Positions 35,534 through 44,932 of a DNA stretch of 64,000 nt are shown in pieces. Positions within the stretch are counted from its first letter, which is position 1. Every line of letters starts with the position of its first letter. The notes under the pieces were generated by a model, which made no database searches, was not told the DNA's origin, and was given only the letters and a program-made list of their open reading frames with translations. The DNA is from Marinomonas sargassi. Its GTDB lineage: Bacteria > Pseudomonadota > Gammaproteobacteria > Pseudomonadales > Marinomonadaceae. The stretch lies in assembly GCF_025716875.1 (NCBI RefSeq), contig NZ_JAOVZB010000005.1, positions 186,001 to 250,000 of the forward strand, in the 5' to 3' direction. The translations under genes and the position numbers were made by a program.

Positions 35534-37147
35534 GTGAATTCAATCATTCTATTTTCAATGGTACTCACATTGCTGTTTATCGGCTTGCCTGTGGGTATTA
35601 CTTTGGGCTTATCGTCCATTTTATTTATTACTTTTTTCTCCCACGATTCTTTGTCATCGGTAGCGATTTCATTGTTTGGCGTGGGGCAACATTACACCTT
35701 GCTCGCCATTCCTTTCTTCATCATAGCCTCGTCTTATATGTCGACAGGTGGCGTAGCAAAACGCCTGATTAACTTTGCTATTGCTAGCGTTGGTCACTTC
35801 CGTGGCGGTCTGGCTATGGCGTCTGTTTTGGCTTGTATGATGTTTGCCGCTTTGTCTGGCTCTTCTCCTGCTACCGTTGTCGCCATTGGTACCATTGCCA
35901 TTGCGGGTATGACGCAAGTGGGCTACTCCAAAGAATTTGCAGCAGGCATTATTGCCAACGCGGGTACCTTGGGTATCTTGATTCCGCCTTCTATCGTTAT
36001 GGTGGTGTATGCGGCTTCAGTTGATGTGTCGGTTGGCCGTATGTTCTTAGCAGGGGTGATTCCTGGGCTTATGGCTGGCGGTATGTTGATGCTGGCGATT
36101 TACGTGGTGGCTCGCATTAAGAAACTGCCTGCGGAAGAGTGGAAAGGCTTTGGCAATTTGATTCGTGGTGGTAAAGAAGCAGGCTGGGGATTATTCCTCA
36201 TCGTTATCATTATGGGCGGTATCTATGGTGGTGTCTTCACACCAACAGAAGCCGCTGTAGTGGCATCCGTTTACTCTATGTTCATCGCACTTTTCGTCTA
36301 CCGAGATATGGGACCTTTAAAGGGGATCACTTGGACCAATGATAACGATGCCCCCCATGCTCGTATCGGCTTTAATGGTTTAGTTTACGGTGTCTCTTTT
36401 TTCCTTGTTTGGGAAATTATGTCTTTCTTCATGTTTGGCGATAGCGAGACCATTACAGGGGGCGATCGAGCTTTATGGGGATTAATTATGTCCCTCGCGT
36501 TAACCGTCTTTTATGTTTATAAGCGTGCTGATCACCTCAACGAATCCATTACTACTTGCTTGATGGCTGGCGTACCTATTTGGGGACGCAACCTATCTTT
36601 GATGGGGCGTAAGTTCTTCCCAACGCTGTTTGGCAACGAGTCTCGAAAAGTCATGCTAGAGGGGACAAAAACAACCATTATGCTGATGTTCATCATAGCT
36701 AATGCCTTGTTGTTTGCTCACACTTTATCTGCAGAACGTATTCCTCAAGCCATTACAGAATGGATGCTAGGGGTTGGTTTCAACTGGTTTACCTTCCTGA
36801 TTGCGGTGAATATTCTGCTATTGATTGGCGGACAATTCATGGAACCATCAGGTCTACTTGTTATCGTGGCACCTGTAGTTTTCCCAATCGCGATGGAGTT
36901 AGGAGTCGATCCTATTCACCTTGGTATCATCATGGTAGTTAATATGGAGATAGGCATGATTACACCGCCAATTGGACTCAACCTCTTTGTGACCTCGGGG
37001 ATAACCGGTATGAGTTTGGCTCGTGTGGTAAAAGCCGCTATGCCATTTGTTGCGGTTCTGATGGTGTTCCTAATCTTGGTAACTTATATCCCTGCGCTTT
37101 CTACGGCATTACCGTACAGCATAATGGGACCTGAAATTGTTCACTAG
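35534..37147 (+). CDS. dctM: TRAP transporter large permease subunit, unusually long
   Basis: 537 aa with a GTG start behind CAGGAGC. DctM carries the sodium-driven transport pathway. Typical features are VGITLGLSSILFI at the start, ALSGSSPATVVAIGTIAI near residue 110, GILIPPSIVMVVYA and, near the end, GMITPPIGLNLFVTSGI. Usual DctM length is about 425-440. The extra part lies around residues 255-355 and contains two added hydrophobic segments (FNGLVYGVSFFLVWEIMSFF, ALWGLIMSLALTVFYVYK). The insertion is in frame and looks native. Confidence 0.9.
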   Translation: MNSIILFSMVLTLLFIGLPVGITLGLSSILFITFFSHDSLSSVAISLFGVGQHYTLLAIPFFIIASSYMSTGGVAKRLINFAIASVGHFRGGLAMASVLACMMFAALSGSSPATVVAIGTIAIAGMTQVGYSKEFAAGIIANAGTLGILIPPSIVMVVYAASVDVSVGRMFLAGVIPGLMAGGMLMLAIYVVARIKKLPAEEWKGFGNLIRGGKEAGWGLFLIVIIMGGIYGGVFTPTEAAVVASVYSMFIALFVYRDMGPLKGITWTNDNDAPHARIGFNGLVYGVSFFLVWEIMSFFMFGDSETITGGDRALWGLIMSLALTVFYVYKRADHLNESITTCLMAGVPIWGRNLSLMGRKFFPTLFGNESRKVMLEGTKTTIMLMFIIANALLFAHTLSAERIPQAITEWMLGVGFNWFTFLIAVNILLLIGGQFMEPSGLLVIVAPVVFPIAMELGVDPIHLGIIMVVNMEIGMITPPIGLNLFVTSGITGMSLARVVKAAMPFVAVLMVFLILVTYIPALSTALPYSIMGPEIVH

Positions 37148-37183
37148 GTTATCAGTGAATTAAAACAGCGATTTTATAAACCA

Positions 37184-37211
37184 AAAAAAACGCCCGATTG
37201 GGCGTTTTTTT
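37184..37211. terminator. Bidirectional terminator after dctM
   Basis: AAAAAAACGCCC (37184-37195), loop GATT, GGGCGTTTTTTT (37200-37211). Strong in both directions; it serves dctPQM and the convergent diguanylate cyclase gene. Confidence 0.93.
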
Positions 37212-37251
37212 ATTTTCGATGTATACATCTGTAGTCTTTACGATACCTATT

Positions 37252-38007
37252 TTAAAAACTGGCGTCGTAAATCATATAACCGTTTTTCCCTTGTTTCTTC
37301 ACTCGATATAAAGCTTCGTCTGCTCGTAGTAATGCATCGTCAAATTCGTCACCTATTTCAATAAAAGCAACGCCAATACTCACAGTAATAGACAAATCCG
37401 TTATATTCCCCTCGATACTAATATCACGAACCGCTAGAACTAAACTCTTTAATAACTTTGTTAAATCACTCAAGTTTGTTTCCACGAGTAGGCAAACAAA
37501 CTCATCCCCCCCTAAACGCCCCACGATATTAGGGGAAGGAGCAAACTCTCTCAACAATGAACTCAGCTCGTGTAGCGCTTTATCCCCTACGGCATGCCCT
37601 AAAACATCGTTTATCGATTTAAAGTCATCGAGATCAATAATGGCAACGGCCGTATCAATTGACGCTTGTTGATTAGTCAGTTGTGCTAAATAGGCTTCAC
37701 TTTGCGCATAAAAATAACCTCGGTTATAGGTATTTGTAAGTGAATCTATTGTCGCTAATTTGGTCAACTTTATTTCTAGTTCATCTAGTTCAAATAATAA
37801 CCCTAACAAGTACCAAGACATCAAAGGGGCAATAATACAAGAAGCGGTGAAAATAAAGGCTAGCTCTCCAATTAATGAAGAAGATATAAAGAAAGTATCA
37901 AAAAAATACTTAATGATAAGGGACAACAGAAAAGTCAAAACCGTTAACAGTATGACTAACCTAGGGCGGCCCACTTTTCTGAGAAAAACTCTAGCGAACG
38001 GTGCCAT
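37252..38007 (-). CDS. Membrane-anchored diguanylate cyclase (GGDEF), copy 1
   Basis: 251 aa from ATG 38007 behind AGGAGG. Two hydrophobic segments (residues 18-38 and 45-70) precede the cyclase domain. The active site is intact: GRLGGDEFVCL near residue 165, with DLDDFKSINDVLGHAVGD upstream. It should make cyclic di-GMP from GTP. The inhibitory I-site RxxD is absent (SPN at that place), so product inhibition through it is unlikely. It is a paralogue of the protein at 38959: same size, same membrane layout. Confidence 0.9.
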   Translation of the reverse strand: MAPFARVFLRKVGRPRLVILLTVLTFLLSLIIKYFFDTFFISSSLIGELAFIFTASCIIAPLMSWYLLGLLFELDELEIKLTKLATIDSLTNTYNRGYFYAQSEAYLAQLTNQQASIDTAVAIIDLDDFKSINDVLGHAVGDKALHELSSLLREFAPSPNIVGRLGGDEFVCLLVETNLSDLTKLLKSLVLAVRDISIEGNITDLSITVSIGVAFIEIGDEFDDALLRADEALYRVKKQGKNGYMIYDASF

Positions 38008-38096
38008 ACAACCTCCTGTACAACTAGCACCACTACTAATTTTAAATTAGTCCTTAATTAGTAGTGTTCATTTCGACCTTCATGATCAAACTATTG

Positions 38097-38855
38097 TCAC
38101 CTTGCTAGCCAGCCACCGTCTACAGCAATTGTGTAACCATGGACATAGCGAGATGCTTCAGAAGCTAGAAACACAATCGGCCCAGCCATGTCTTCGGGGG
38201 TTCCCCAGCGACCAGCAGGAATTCTGCCGAGTATCTCGGTAGATCGACCTTCATCATCTCGTAGTGCTTGCGTATTATTGGTCGCCATATAACCCGGGGC
38301 AATTGCATTCACATTAATACCATGCTGCGCCCATTCATTCGCCATGGAACGGGTTAAGCCCAAGACGCCACTTTTAGAAGAAGTATAAGAAGGCACTCGA
38401 ATGCCTCCTTGGTAAGACAGCATAGAAGCGATATTGATAATATTGCCCGTAGATTGTTGCGCTATGATTTGTTTAGCAAAGGCTTGAGACATGAAAAAAA
38501 CCATTTTCACGTTCACATCCATGACGTCATCCCAATCCTCTTCCGTAAAATCTATAGAGTCGTTACGACGAATAATACCTGCGTTATTCACTAGAATATC
38601 GACCTTACCAAAAGCGGTAACGGCTTCATCGATCACCAGTTTAGTGGTTTCCACCTTGCTCATATCGGCAATAACACTATGAAAACGGCGACCTTGTTTT
38701 TTCACTAAAGCTTGGGTAGAAGATGGATCACTTCGGTTGACTCCGACAATATCAGCACCCGCTTGAGCTAGCGCGACAGCCATTCCTTGACCAAGCCCTG
38801 TATTACAACCCGTAATGACAGCAACCTTGTTTGTTAAATCAAACATATCTTGCAT
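38097..38855 (-). CDS. kduD: 2-dehydro-3-deoxy-D-gluconate 5-dehydrogenase
   Basis: 252 aa from the ATG at 38855, chosen because AGGTG lies 6 nt upstream. SDR enzyme with TGCNTGLGQGMAVALAQAG at the cofactor site, NNAGIIRR, the Ser of IASMLSYQGG and YTSSK. The stretch IRVPSYTSSKSGVLGLTRSM and IAPGYMATNNTQALR match KduD of pectin/uronate breakdown very closely. It interconverts the keto-deoxy sugar acids in that pathway. No kduI, kdgK or pectinase genes are nearby, and it is flanked by two diguanylate cyclase genes. Confidence 0.88.
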   Translation of the reverse strand: MQDMFDLTNKVAVITGCNTGLGQGMAVALAQAGADIVGVNRSDPSSTQALVKKQGRRFHSVIADMSKVETTKLVIDEAVTAFGKVDILVNNAGIIRRNDSIDFTEEDWDDVMDVNVKMVFFMSQAFAKQIIAQQSTGNIINIASMLSYQGGIRVPSYTSSKSGVLGLTRSMANEWAQHGINVNAIAPGYMATNNTQALRDDEGRSTEILGRIPAGRWGTPEDMAGPIVFLASEASRYVHGYTIAVDGGWLAR

Positions 38856-38958
38856 ATAGCACACCTATTTTATGATTATTGGATAGTGTTTATTTAAGAA
38901 AAGCAGTCAGTTTAAAGAATGAATTGGAGAAAAAGAAAAGCACTAAAAAAGGTATTAA

Positions 38959-39735
38959 TTAATCACGGGCAATTTCTTCATAGATCGCATAATCATTCCG
39001 TTCCGCACGCTTAATATGATAAAGCGCAACATCTGCGCGTTTAAGTGCTGAGTCTAAAGACACATCATCACGACAGTTAAAAGAAATACCCGCACTAATC
39101 GTAAAGTAATAAGGCTGGCCGTCCATATTTACCGCATAGTCGCGAATCCTCTCAAACAACTCAGTCATAATGGTCTGTAGCTCATGAAGGTTCGTTTCTT
39201 TAACAAGAATAGCGAATTCATCTCCACCTATACGGCCGACAATATTAGGCTTTTGGACAACCTTATTAAGTATCATCCCCAAAGCCGTCAGTACATTATC
39301 ACCACCAGAATGGCCAAAAAGATCGTTAATAGTTTTCAGATTATCTAAGTCGATGATGATGACAGCTGGTTGCAAGTCTTGATCACTTTTATGGGCTGCA
39401 TAATGACGCGAAAGAAAACGTTCACTTTCTTGGTAGAAGAAACCGCGGTTAAAGGTGTGGGTTAAAGTATCGGTTGAAGCCAACTTAGTCATTTCGATTT
39501 CAAGTTTATCAATATGAAACAATAAACCGACGAGATACCAAGACAAAGCGGGGGTGATTGTACAAGTAATGACAGTGACAGAGATTATTTCGTCAACCAG
39601 ACTATTATCTAGGCCAAGCAGATCAATCAAACCAAAGTTCATTAGATTTGCCGATACTGTGGACAGTAAAGTGAGAATAGCCACGAGGCCTACACGGCCC
39701 AACTTTCTCAATATTCTTCTAATAAACAGTGTCAC
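38959..39735 (-). CDS. Membrane-anchored diguanylate cyclase (GGDEF), copy 2
   Basis: 258 aa with a GTG start at 39735. Two hydrophobic segments precede the cyclase domain, with DLDNLKTINDLFGHSGGDN and the active site GRIGGDEFAIL. As in copy 1 at 37252, the I-site is missing (KPN at that place). N-terminal LFIRRILRKLGRVGLVAIL parallels APFARVFLRKVGRPRLVIL of copy 1, so the two arose by duplication. No sensory domain beyond the membrane part is visible. Confidence 0.9.
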   Translation of the reverse strand: MTLFIRRILRKLGRVGLVAILTLLSTVSANLMNFGLIDLLGLDNSLVDEIISVTVITCTITPALSWYLVGLLFHIDKLEIEMTKLASTDTLTHTFNRGFFYQESERFLSRHYAAHKSDQDLQPAVIIIDLDNLKTINDLFGHSGGDNVLTALGMILNKVVQKPNIVGRIGGDEFAILVKETNLHELQTIMTELFERIRDYAVNMDGQPYYFTISAGISFNCRDDVSLDSALKRADVALYHIKRAERNDYAIYEEIARD

Positions 39736-39831
39736 TTAAACCCCTGACCCAATAAAGCACCTAAAAATCAGCCAGAGCTGATTAAAATATAGCCTATTAT
39801 CATAATACAATTTCTGGCATTAACCCAGTGG

Positions 39832-41190
39832 CTATTGTTTAAACATATCCTTATCTAGACCATATTTACGCATTTTGTCATACAGAGTTTTACGTGGCAG
39901 ACCCAAAGCTTCCATTGTGCCCTTTATAGACCCTTTCTGGCGTAAAAGTTCTTGTTCTAATAAAGTTTTTTCAAAACGCTCCATTTGCTCAGGCAAGGTC
40001 ATCACACCCGGGTTATTTTCATTGGTAATGATCTGATCGAACTCAAAAGAGCCCGCCTCTCCCATTAACACATAGCGCTCCGCCAAGTTACGTAACTCAC
40101 GTACATTTCCCGGCCAATCGTAGCTCAATAAACTGTGCAACCGTGCCGAAGAAAGTGGTTCCGACTCCCGTTTGTATTGTGCTGTTGCTACTAAGCAGAA
40201 GTGTTGCCAAAGCAGTAAAATATCGTCTTTTCTATCTCGTAAGGAAGGGATGTCGACTCGTACAACATTAAGTCGATAATATAAATCCTCTCTGAAGCTG
40301 CCACTTTCACACAGGGTTTTTAAGTCTACTTTAGTCGCCGCTAAAATCCGTAAATCTAAGTCAATGGCCGTATTCGAACCTAAACGCTCCAAGCGCCGCT
40401 CTTCCAACACTCGTAATAGACGAATCTGCATGGACATGGGCATGCTCTCAATCTCATCAAGGAATAAAGTTCCCCGATTAGCGTGTTCTAATTTGCCGAT
40501 ACGCTGAGCTTTTGCGTCGGTGAAAGCTCCCTTCTCATGGCCGAATAATTCAGACTCCATTATAGAATCCGGCACAGCGCCACAGTTAATGGCGACGAAA
40601 GGATTAGCACGACGCAAACTGTGTTCATGGATGTAACGAGCCACCAGCTCTTTCCCTGTTCCCGTTTCCCCTTGGATGAGAATATCCGCTCCCGTATCTG
40701 CCACATGCAATAAGGCTTGGCGCAACCTTTGAATACTCTGGGTATTACCAATGATCCGAGGGCCGGGGGCATTTTGGGCTTCTAACTCTAGACGTAGCTG
40801 ACGGTTTTCTATGGTTAAACGACGCTTTTCTGAGGCTCTACGTACTACTTCAATAAAGTCATCATTGGAAAAAGGCTTTTCAATAAAGTCATATACACCA
40901 TCACGAATGGCGCTCACCGCCATGCTGATATCACCATGACCAGTAATTAAAATGACAGGGATATCAGGGTCGATGTTTTTCACTGATTCGAATAAATCTA
41001 GGCCACTTTCTCCGGGTAAATTAATGTCACTCACAATAACCCCAGCCCAATCTAAAGATAGTGACTCGGCCACCCCTTGAGCAGAAGAAAATGCTTTTAC
41101 ATCAAAGTCTTCCAGCTGAAGAGTTTGAGAGATGGCCATACGAACAGACTGTTCATCGTCTATCAAAATCACCTGATTATTGTCTTGCAT
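39832..41190 (-). CDS. dctD: Sigma-54-dependent response regulator, C4-dicarboxylate type
   Basis: 452 aa. Receiver domain with phospho-acceptor D55 (VIVSDINLPGESGLDLF). The AAA+ domain has Walker A GETGTGKE (174-181) and Walker B GTLFLDEIES. The C-terminal Fis-type HTH is near LLRQKGSIKGTMEALGLPRK. The sigma-54 contact loop reads GAFTDA (221-226) instead of GAFTGA. It should activate dctPQM in response to DctB. It is encoded 11 bp after dctB, so the pair is an operon. Confidence 0.92.
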   Translation of the reverse strand: MQDNNQVILIDDEQSVRMAISQTLQLEDFDVKAFSSAQGVAESLSLDWAGVIVSDINLPGESGLDLFESVKNIDPDIPVILITGHGDISMAVSAIRDGVYDFIEKPFSNDDFIEVVRRASEKRRLTIENRQLRLELEAQNAPGPRIIGNTQSIQRLRQALLHVADTGADILIQGETGTGKELVARYIHEHSLRRANPFVAINCGAVPDSIMESELFGHEKGAFTDAKAQRIGKLEHANRGTLFLDEIESMPMSMQIRLLRVLEERRLERLGSNTAIDLDLRILAATKVDLKTLCESGSFREDLYYRLNVVRVDIPSLRDRKDDILLLWQHFCLVATAQYKRESEPLSSARLHSLLSYDWPGNVRELRNLAERYVLMGEAGSFEFDQIITNENNPGVMTLPEQMERFEKTLLEQELLRQKGSIKGTMEALGLPRKTLYDKMRKYGLDKDMFKQ

Positions 41191-41201
41191 GATAACTCCC
41201 G

Positions 41202-43490
41202 TTATTCATTAATTTGCCCTTGAGATGAACCCTGCCTCGGTAGGCAAACTGAAAATACTGCGCCACCCGTGTCATGATTACAGGCTTTAATAACCCCACC
41301 CATAGCATCGATAATACGCTGACTAATGGATAAACCTAAACCCAAACCAACACCAGCAGATTTGGAGGTAAAGAAAGGTTCAAAAAGGTGCTTAATCGCC
41401 TCTTCACTTAAGCCACCGCCTGTGTCTTGAATGGAGATCATCACCTCATTTTCGGTAGCACTTTGAGTGATGGTAACTTTACGCAACGGCGAGTCTTCTT
41501 CGACAATGGCGTCTGCGGCATTAGCTAATAGGTTCACTAGCACTTGCTCTAAAAACACCATATCGCCATTGACAATATAGCTTTGATCTTCCATCACGCT
41601 AAGCTCAACACCAGCCTCTTTAAAGCGCGTTTCCATTATTTTCAATGCGCCCAATATGGCTGCCTGAACAGAAATAGGGTGATATTGAATATCGCCTTTT
41701 CGAGCAAACACTTTGAAGCGAGCGATAATATCGCCCATGTGATGCCCTAGCTGACTAATATGTTCCAAATTGCTTCGGGCTGAGTCGTAATTTTCTCTAT
41801 CTAAAAACTTCAAAGCGTTATCTGAAAATGCCCGAATGGCCGTAAGAGGCTGATTTAGTTCGTGATTTATTCCAGCGCTGAGCTGCCCTAACACAGCTAA
41901 CTTCGCCGTTTGAATCAATTCCCGTTGTGTTTCCTTGTGCTCTTCAATTTCATCCAGTAAACGGCTATTCGCCCCCTCTAGCTCGAAGGTACGTTCTTTT
42001 ACACGCCCTTCTAAATCGATTTTTGCTTGGGTAATTTCTTGCTCATAACGCTTACGTTCTGTCATATCATGGAAGGTCACCAAATAACCTAAGCGATTTG
42101 GCAACACCATTTCACAAAGCGTCATTTCTACTGGAACAGCCATGTCTTTGGCATAACATAAGCGCCCTTCTGTGGTGAGCACCTTTATCCCTAAGCCATT
42201 CGCATCTCGGCCTAAGCTAAGCGCAGAATGGGAAGCTGTATCTTGAGAGTCTGCCTGAAACAAGGCATTTAATGATTGCCCGACAAGAGGCGCAAGTGGC
42301 TGACCGACTAAGGCCTCTACCGCAGGGTTAAAGGATTCAATTTTATAATCATGATCCAGAGTGACGAGACCTGCTTGAGTGTTTTGAATGACTTCCCGTA
42401 TATAGGCTTGGTTGTGTTTGGCCATTTCATTGGCATCCGAACGCTCACGGAGCATTCTTGTTCGCAGCATGGCAAGACCAAATAGCAAAGCAGTGATGGT
42501 GACAGCGCCAACAAAAATCGCACGCCAAAGGGCGATGTTCTCTTCAATGCTTTTCACTGGCACAAGTATGGATATCTTAAAACCAAGCAAATCAATAGGT
42601 CGGCTCATTTGCAAAAATGACAGCTTCTCAACTCGCTCCTGTGCGCCACTTTTCGACTTATGAGATAAGCTAATAATGTCTGCGTTATGATCAAAGGCGG
42701 TACGACCTTCAATGTTTAACTCTTCTATAGACTGGTTCTGATAACGCTGGGATTGCTCTATGCGCTTGAGTGCATCAGGAGATAAAACACGCAGAGTTTT
42801 ATACAACCACTGGGGCTGGGAGCTACTAAAGACAATATCGTCTGAGTCTAATAACAAAAACTCGTAACCTTGGTTGGCAAAGCGTTGCTCAAATTGTGTT
42901 AAATCCACTTTAACGACTGCAACTCCTATAATGGAGTCGCCTTCATAAATGGGATATGAGAAGTAATAACCACGGCGTTGAGACTTAATACCTAGGGCGT
43001 AATATCGCCCCTGCTTGCCTACAATGGCATCTTTGAAATAAGGCCTAAAAAAGTAATTACTACCCACAAAGCTGGATGCGGTTCTGTAGTTCGAAGCGGC
43101 TATGGTGAGACCATCTGTATTGAGGATATAACTGTCTGAAGCTTCTGTGATTCTGTTGATCTGCTCTAACTCTTGATTAAGCAAATTAATGTCTGATTCG
43201 AAGCCATCACGCAGGGCTTTTTTCACCCTATCGTTGGAGGCCAACAAGGATGGCATGTGCTGATATTTGGCTATCGCGCTTTCTAAGATATTGGCAAATT
43301 GGTTCAATCTATCCGAAGAGTTAATGCGCAGATTGTTCATCTGTTGATTACGCAAAGCTTCGCCACCCTGCCAGACTAATAAAATCATCAGGGTACAAGC
43401 GCACAAAGATAGCCAAAGCGTCTTTTTGGATAAGGATACAAACGACATGCTAATGCCGTATTTTTCTTTTAGCTTATTGGTTTTTATCAC
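41202..43490 (-). CDS. dctB: C4-dicarboxylate sensor histidine kinase
   Basis: Up to 762 aa; the start may be GTG 43490 or ATG 43448 and neither has a clear ribosome-binding site. Order: membrane segment (TLWLSLCACTLMILLVW), periplasmic double-Cache sensor including YYALGIKSQRRGYYFSYPI, second membrane segment near residue 330, a PAS domain, a coiled coil, then the H-box LSAGINHELNQPLTAIR and an HATPase domain (NLLANAADAI, DTGGGLS, GLGLGLSIS). Longer than classic DctB (about 600) because of the PAS domain. It senses external dicarboxylates and phosphorylates DctD. Confidence 0.9.
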   Translation of the reverse strand: MIKTNKLKEKYGISMSFVSLSKKTLWLSLCACTLMILLVWQGGEALRNQQMNNLRINSSDRLNQFANILESAIAKYQHMPSLLASNDRVKKALRDGFESDINLLNQELEQINRITEASDSYILNTDGLTIAASNYRTASSFVGSNYFFRPYFKDAIVGKQGRYYALGIKSQRRGYYFSYPIYEGDSIIGVAVVKVDLTQFEQRFANQGYEFLLLDSDDIVFSSSQPQWLYKTLRVLSPDALKRIEQSQRYQNQSIEELNIEGRTAFDHNADIISLSHKSKSGAQERVEKLSFLQMSRPIDLLGFKISILVPVKSIEENIALWRAIFVGAVTITALLFGLAMLRTRMLRERSDANEMAKHNQAYIREVIQNTQAGLVTLDHDYKIESFNPAVEALVGQPLAPLVGQSLNALFQADSQDTASHSALSLGRDANGLGIKVLTTEGRLCYAKDMAVPVEMTLCEMVLPNRLGYLVTFHDMTERKRYEQEITQAKIDLEGRVKERTFELEGANSRLLDEIEEHKETQRELIQTAKLAVLGQLSAGINHELNQPLTAIRAFSDNALKFLDRENYDSARSNLEHISQLGHHMGDIIARFKVFARKGDIQYHPISVQAAILGALKIMETRFKEAGVELSVMEDQSYIVNGDMVFLEQVLVNLLANAADAIVEEDSPLRKVTITQSATENEVMISIQDTGGGLSEEAIKHLFEPFFTSKSAGVGLGLGLSISQRIIDAMGGVIKACNHDTGGAVFSVCLPRQGSSQGQINE

Positions 43491-43564
43491 GTTAACTATG
43501 CTGCCTTATTATTATTTTCGAAGCACGGTATTAAAATTAAGGAAGGCGCGAATAAGCCTTCCTT

Positions 43565-44542
43565 TTAAGCTCTCGAATGAGCAAAGGGTATCACCTCTTT
43601 AATATGTGTTTTTTGACACAACAGGATTAATAGTCGATCAATCCCTAACGCTACACCAGAGCAGGCTGGCATACCTTGATGTAAGCCACTAATCAGCCTT
43701 TCATCAAACTGTCTATCTACTAGCCCCATGGCTTCACGAGCGGTTTTATCTTCGGCAAAACGCCGTGCTTGTTCTTGTGCATCGGTCAGTTCATTGTAGC
43801 CATTAGCTAACTCCATACCCTGCCAATATAACTCAAATCGAGCCGCCACATTCTGACCTAGCTCATCTAAATGGGTATTCGCCAATGCCGCTTGGGATGC
43901 AGGGTAACTATGAATAAAACAGGGCTGCTCCATACCTATTTTAGATTCAATCACACTAGAGAAGATAAGTTCTAACAAGGTATCCCTATCCTCTTCTTGC
44001 AAGCCATATTCGGTATGTTGATGGGCACAGGCTTGCAGTTCAGCAAGGGAGGCAGAAAAAGGATCGAGTCCGACATGAAGAAGAAAGGCTTTTTGATAAC
44101 TCAAATGCTCACACTGGAAGCTGTCATCCTCACATAGCAAAGCCAACAAGGCTTGAATTTCTCCCATTAACTGCCAGTGATCAAGGCCAACCCGATACCA
44201 CTCCAACATGGTAAATTCGATACTGTGACGACGCCCCACTTCTTCCGCGCGAAACACCTTACCTAATTGATAAATAGAGCCTGATCCTGCACATAAAAGA
44301 CGCTTCATGGCGTACTCTGGAGAGGTTTGTAAATAATAAGTGAGGTCTTGCCCTTGGGAGCGGGTATGGCTAGTCAACACTTCAATATGAGGGTCGGAAA
44401 TACTGGCTAAAGAAAGGCATTGGGTATCAACTTCCATGACGCCCTTATCATCAAAAAAAGCGCGCACAGCTTTAAATAACTGGGCTCGCTTTTTTAATGT
44501 CGACATATCTGCGCTAGGTTGCCATTCAGAAGCTTGGTACAT
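43565..44542 (-). CDS. epmA: Elongation factor P--(R)-beta-lysine ligase
   Basis: 325 aa from the ATG at 44542, identical in length to E. coli EpmA. It is a truncated class II lysyl-tRNA synthetase that attaches beta-lysine to EF-P. Matches include WQPSA at the N-terminus, LQTSPEYAMKRLLCAGSGSI, EFTMLEWYR and GVALGIDRLLIL at motif 3. The anticodon-binding domain is absent, as expected. A remnant of a lysE gene lies just upstream. epmB and efp are not in the window. Confidence 0.93.
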   Translation of the reverse strand: MYQASEWQPSADMSTLKKRAQLFKAVRAFFDDKGVMEVDTQCLSLASISDPHIEVLTSHTRSQGQDLTYYLQTSPEYAMKRLLCAGSGSIYQLGKVFRAEEVGRRHSIEFTMLEWYRVGLDHWQLMGEIQALLALLCEDDSFQCEHLSYQKAFLLHVGLDPFSASLAELQACAHQHTEYGLQEEDRDTLLELIFSSVIESKIGMEQPCFIHSYPASQAALANTHLDELGQNVAARFELYWQGMELANGYNELTDAQEQARRFAEDKTAREAMGLVDRQFDERLISGLHQGMPACSGVALGIDRLLILLCQKTHIKEVIPFAHSRA

Positions 44543-44932
44543 GAACAAAGACTCTTAGAAAGTAAGCCTCCATCATAGCAAATACTGAGTCAGATATTCA
44601 GTTTACTCAGCAGTATTTTCACCCCTGCGAAAGCAAAGAAATAAGCCTTCAGTATTTGCTAAATATCAGCATCTACAAAGAAGGCTTTTAAGGCGGTATG
44701 GCCAGAAACATTGGCCTAGTTGAAGAAATGAGAAGATATTCGCGCATGTTACTGATATGTTTTATTTAGCGCTCTCTAATCCATATGCACTAACTTGGTT
44801 CTTATACGATACTTGTTACGAAATTAGTGCAGTACATAAGCCTTTAAACAAGCTTAATTCGAAAGTTTTCTGGATCAATATTTGCATAAAAACAGTCAGT
44901 ACATTTCTATTTTCTAGCTATTTGGAGACATA
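44543..44932. other. Intergenic region at the left edge of the island
   Basis: This 390-bp gap contains the lysE remnant (44590-44655). AT-rich sequence without an ORF follows, and GGAG is placed for the LysR at 44933. The sequence composition changes here from the epmA side to the lower-GC island. Confidence 0.5.
44590..44655 (-). pseudogene. 3' remnant of a lysE-type gene
   Basis: Read on the minus strand, it encodes FAFAGVKILLSKLNI and a stop, against FAFAGMKILLSKLTS and a stop at the end of the intact LysE gene at 53514. Over 44599-44641 it matches 53523-53565 at 41 of 43 bases; beyond that the match fades and a stop appears. It lies directly upstream of epmA. The orientation equals that of the intact gene 8.9 kb away, so the island between is bounded by a short direct repeat. 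Confidence 0.75.
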
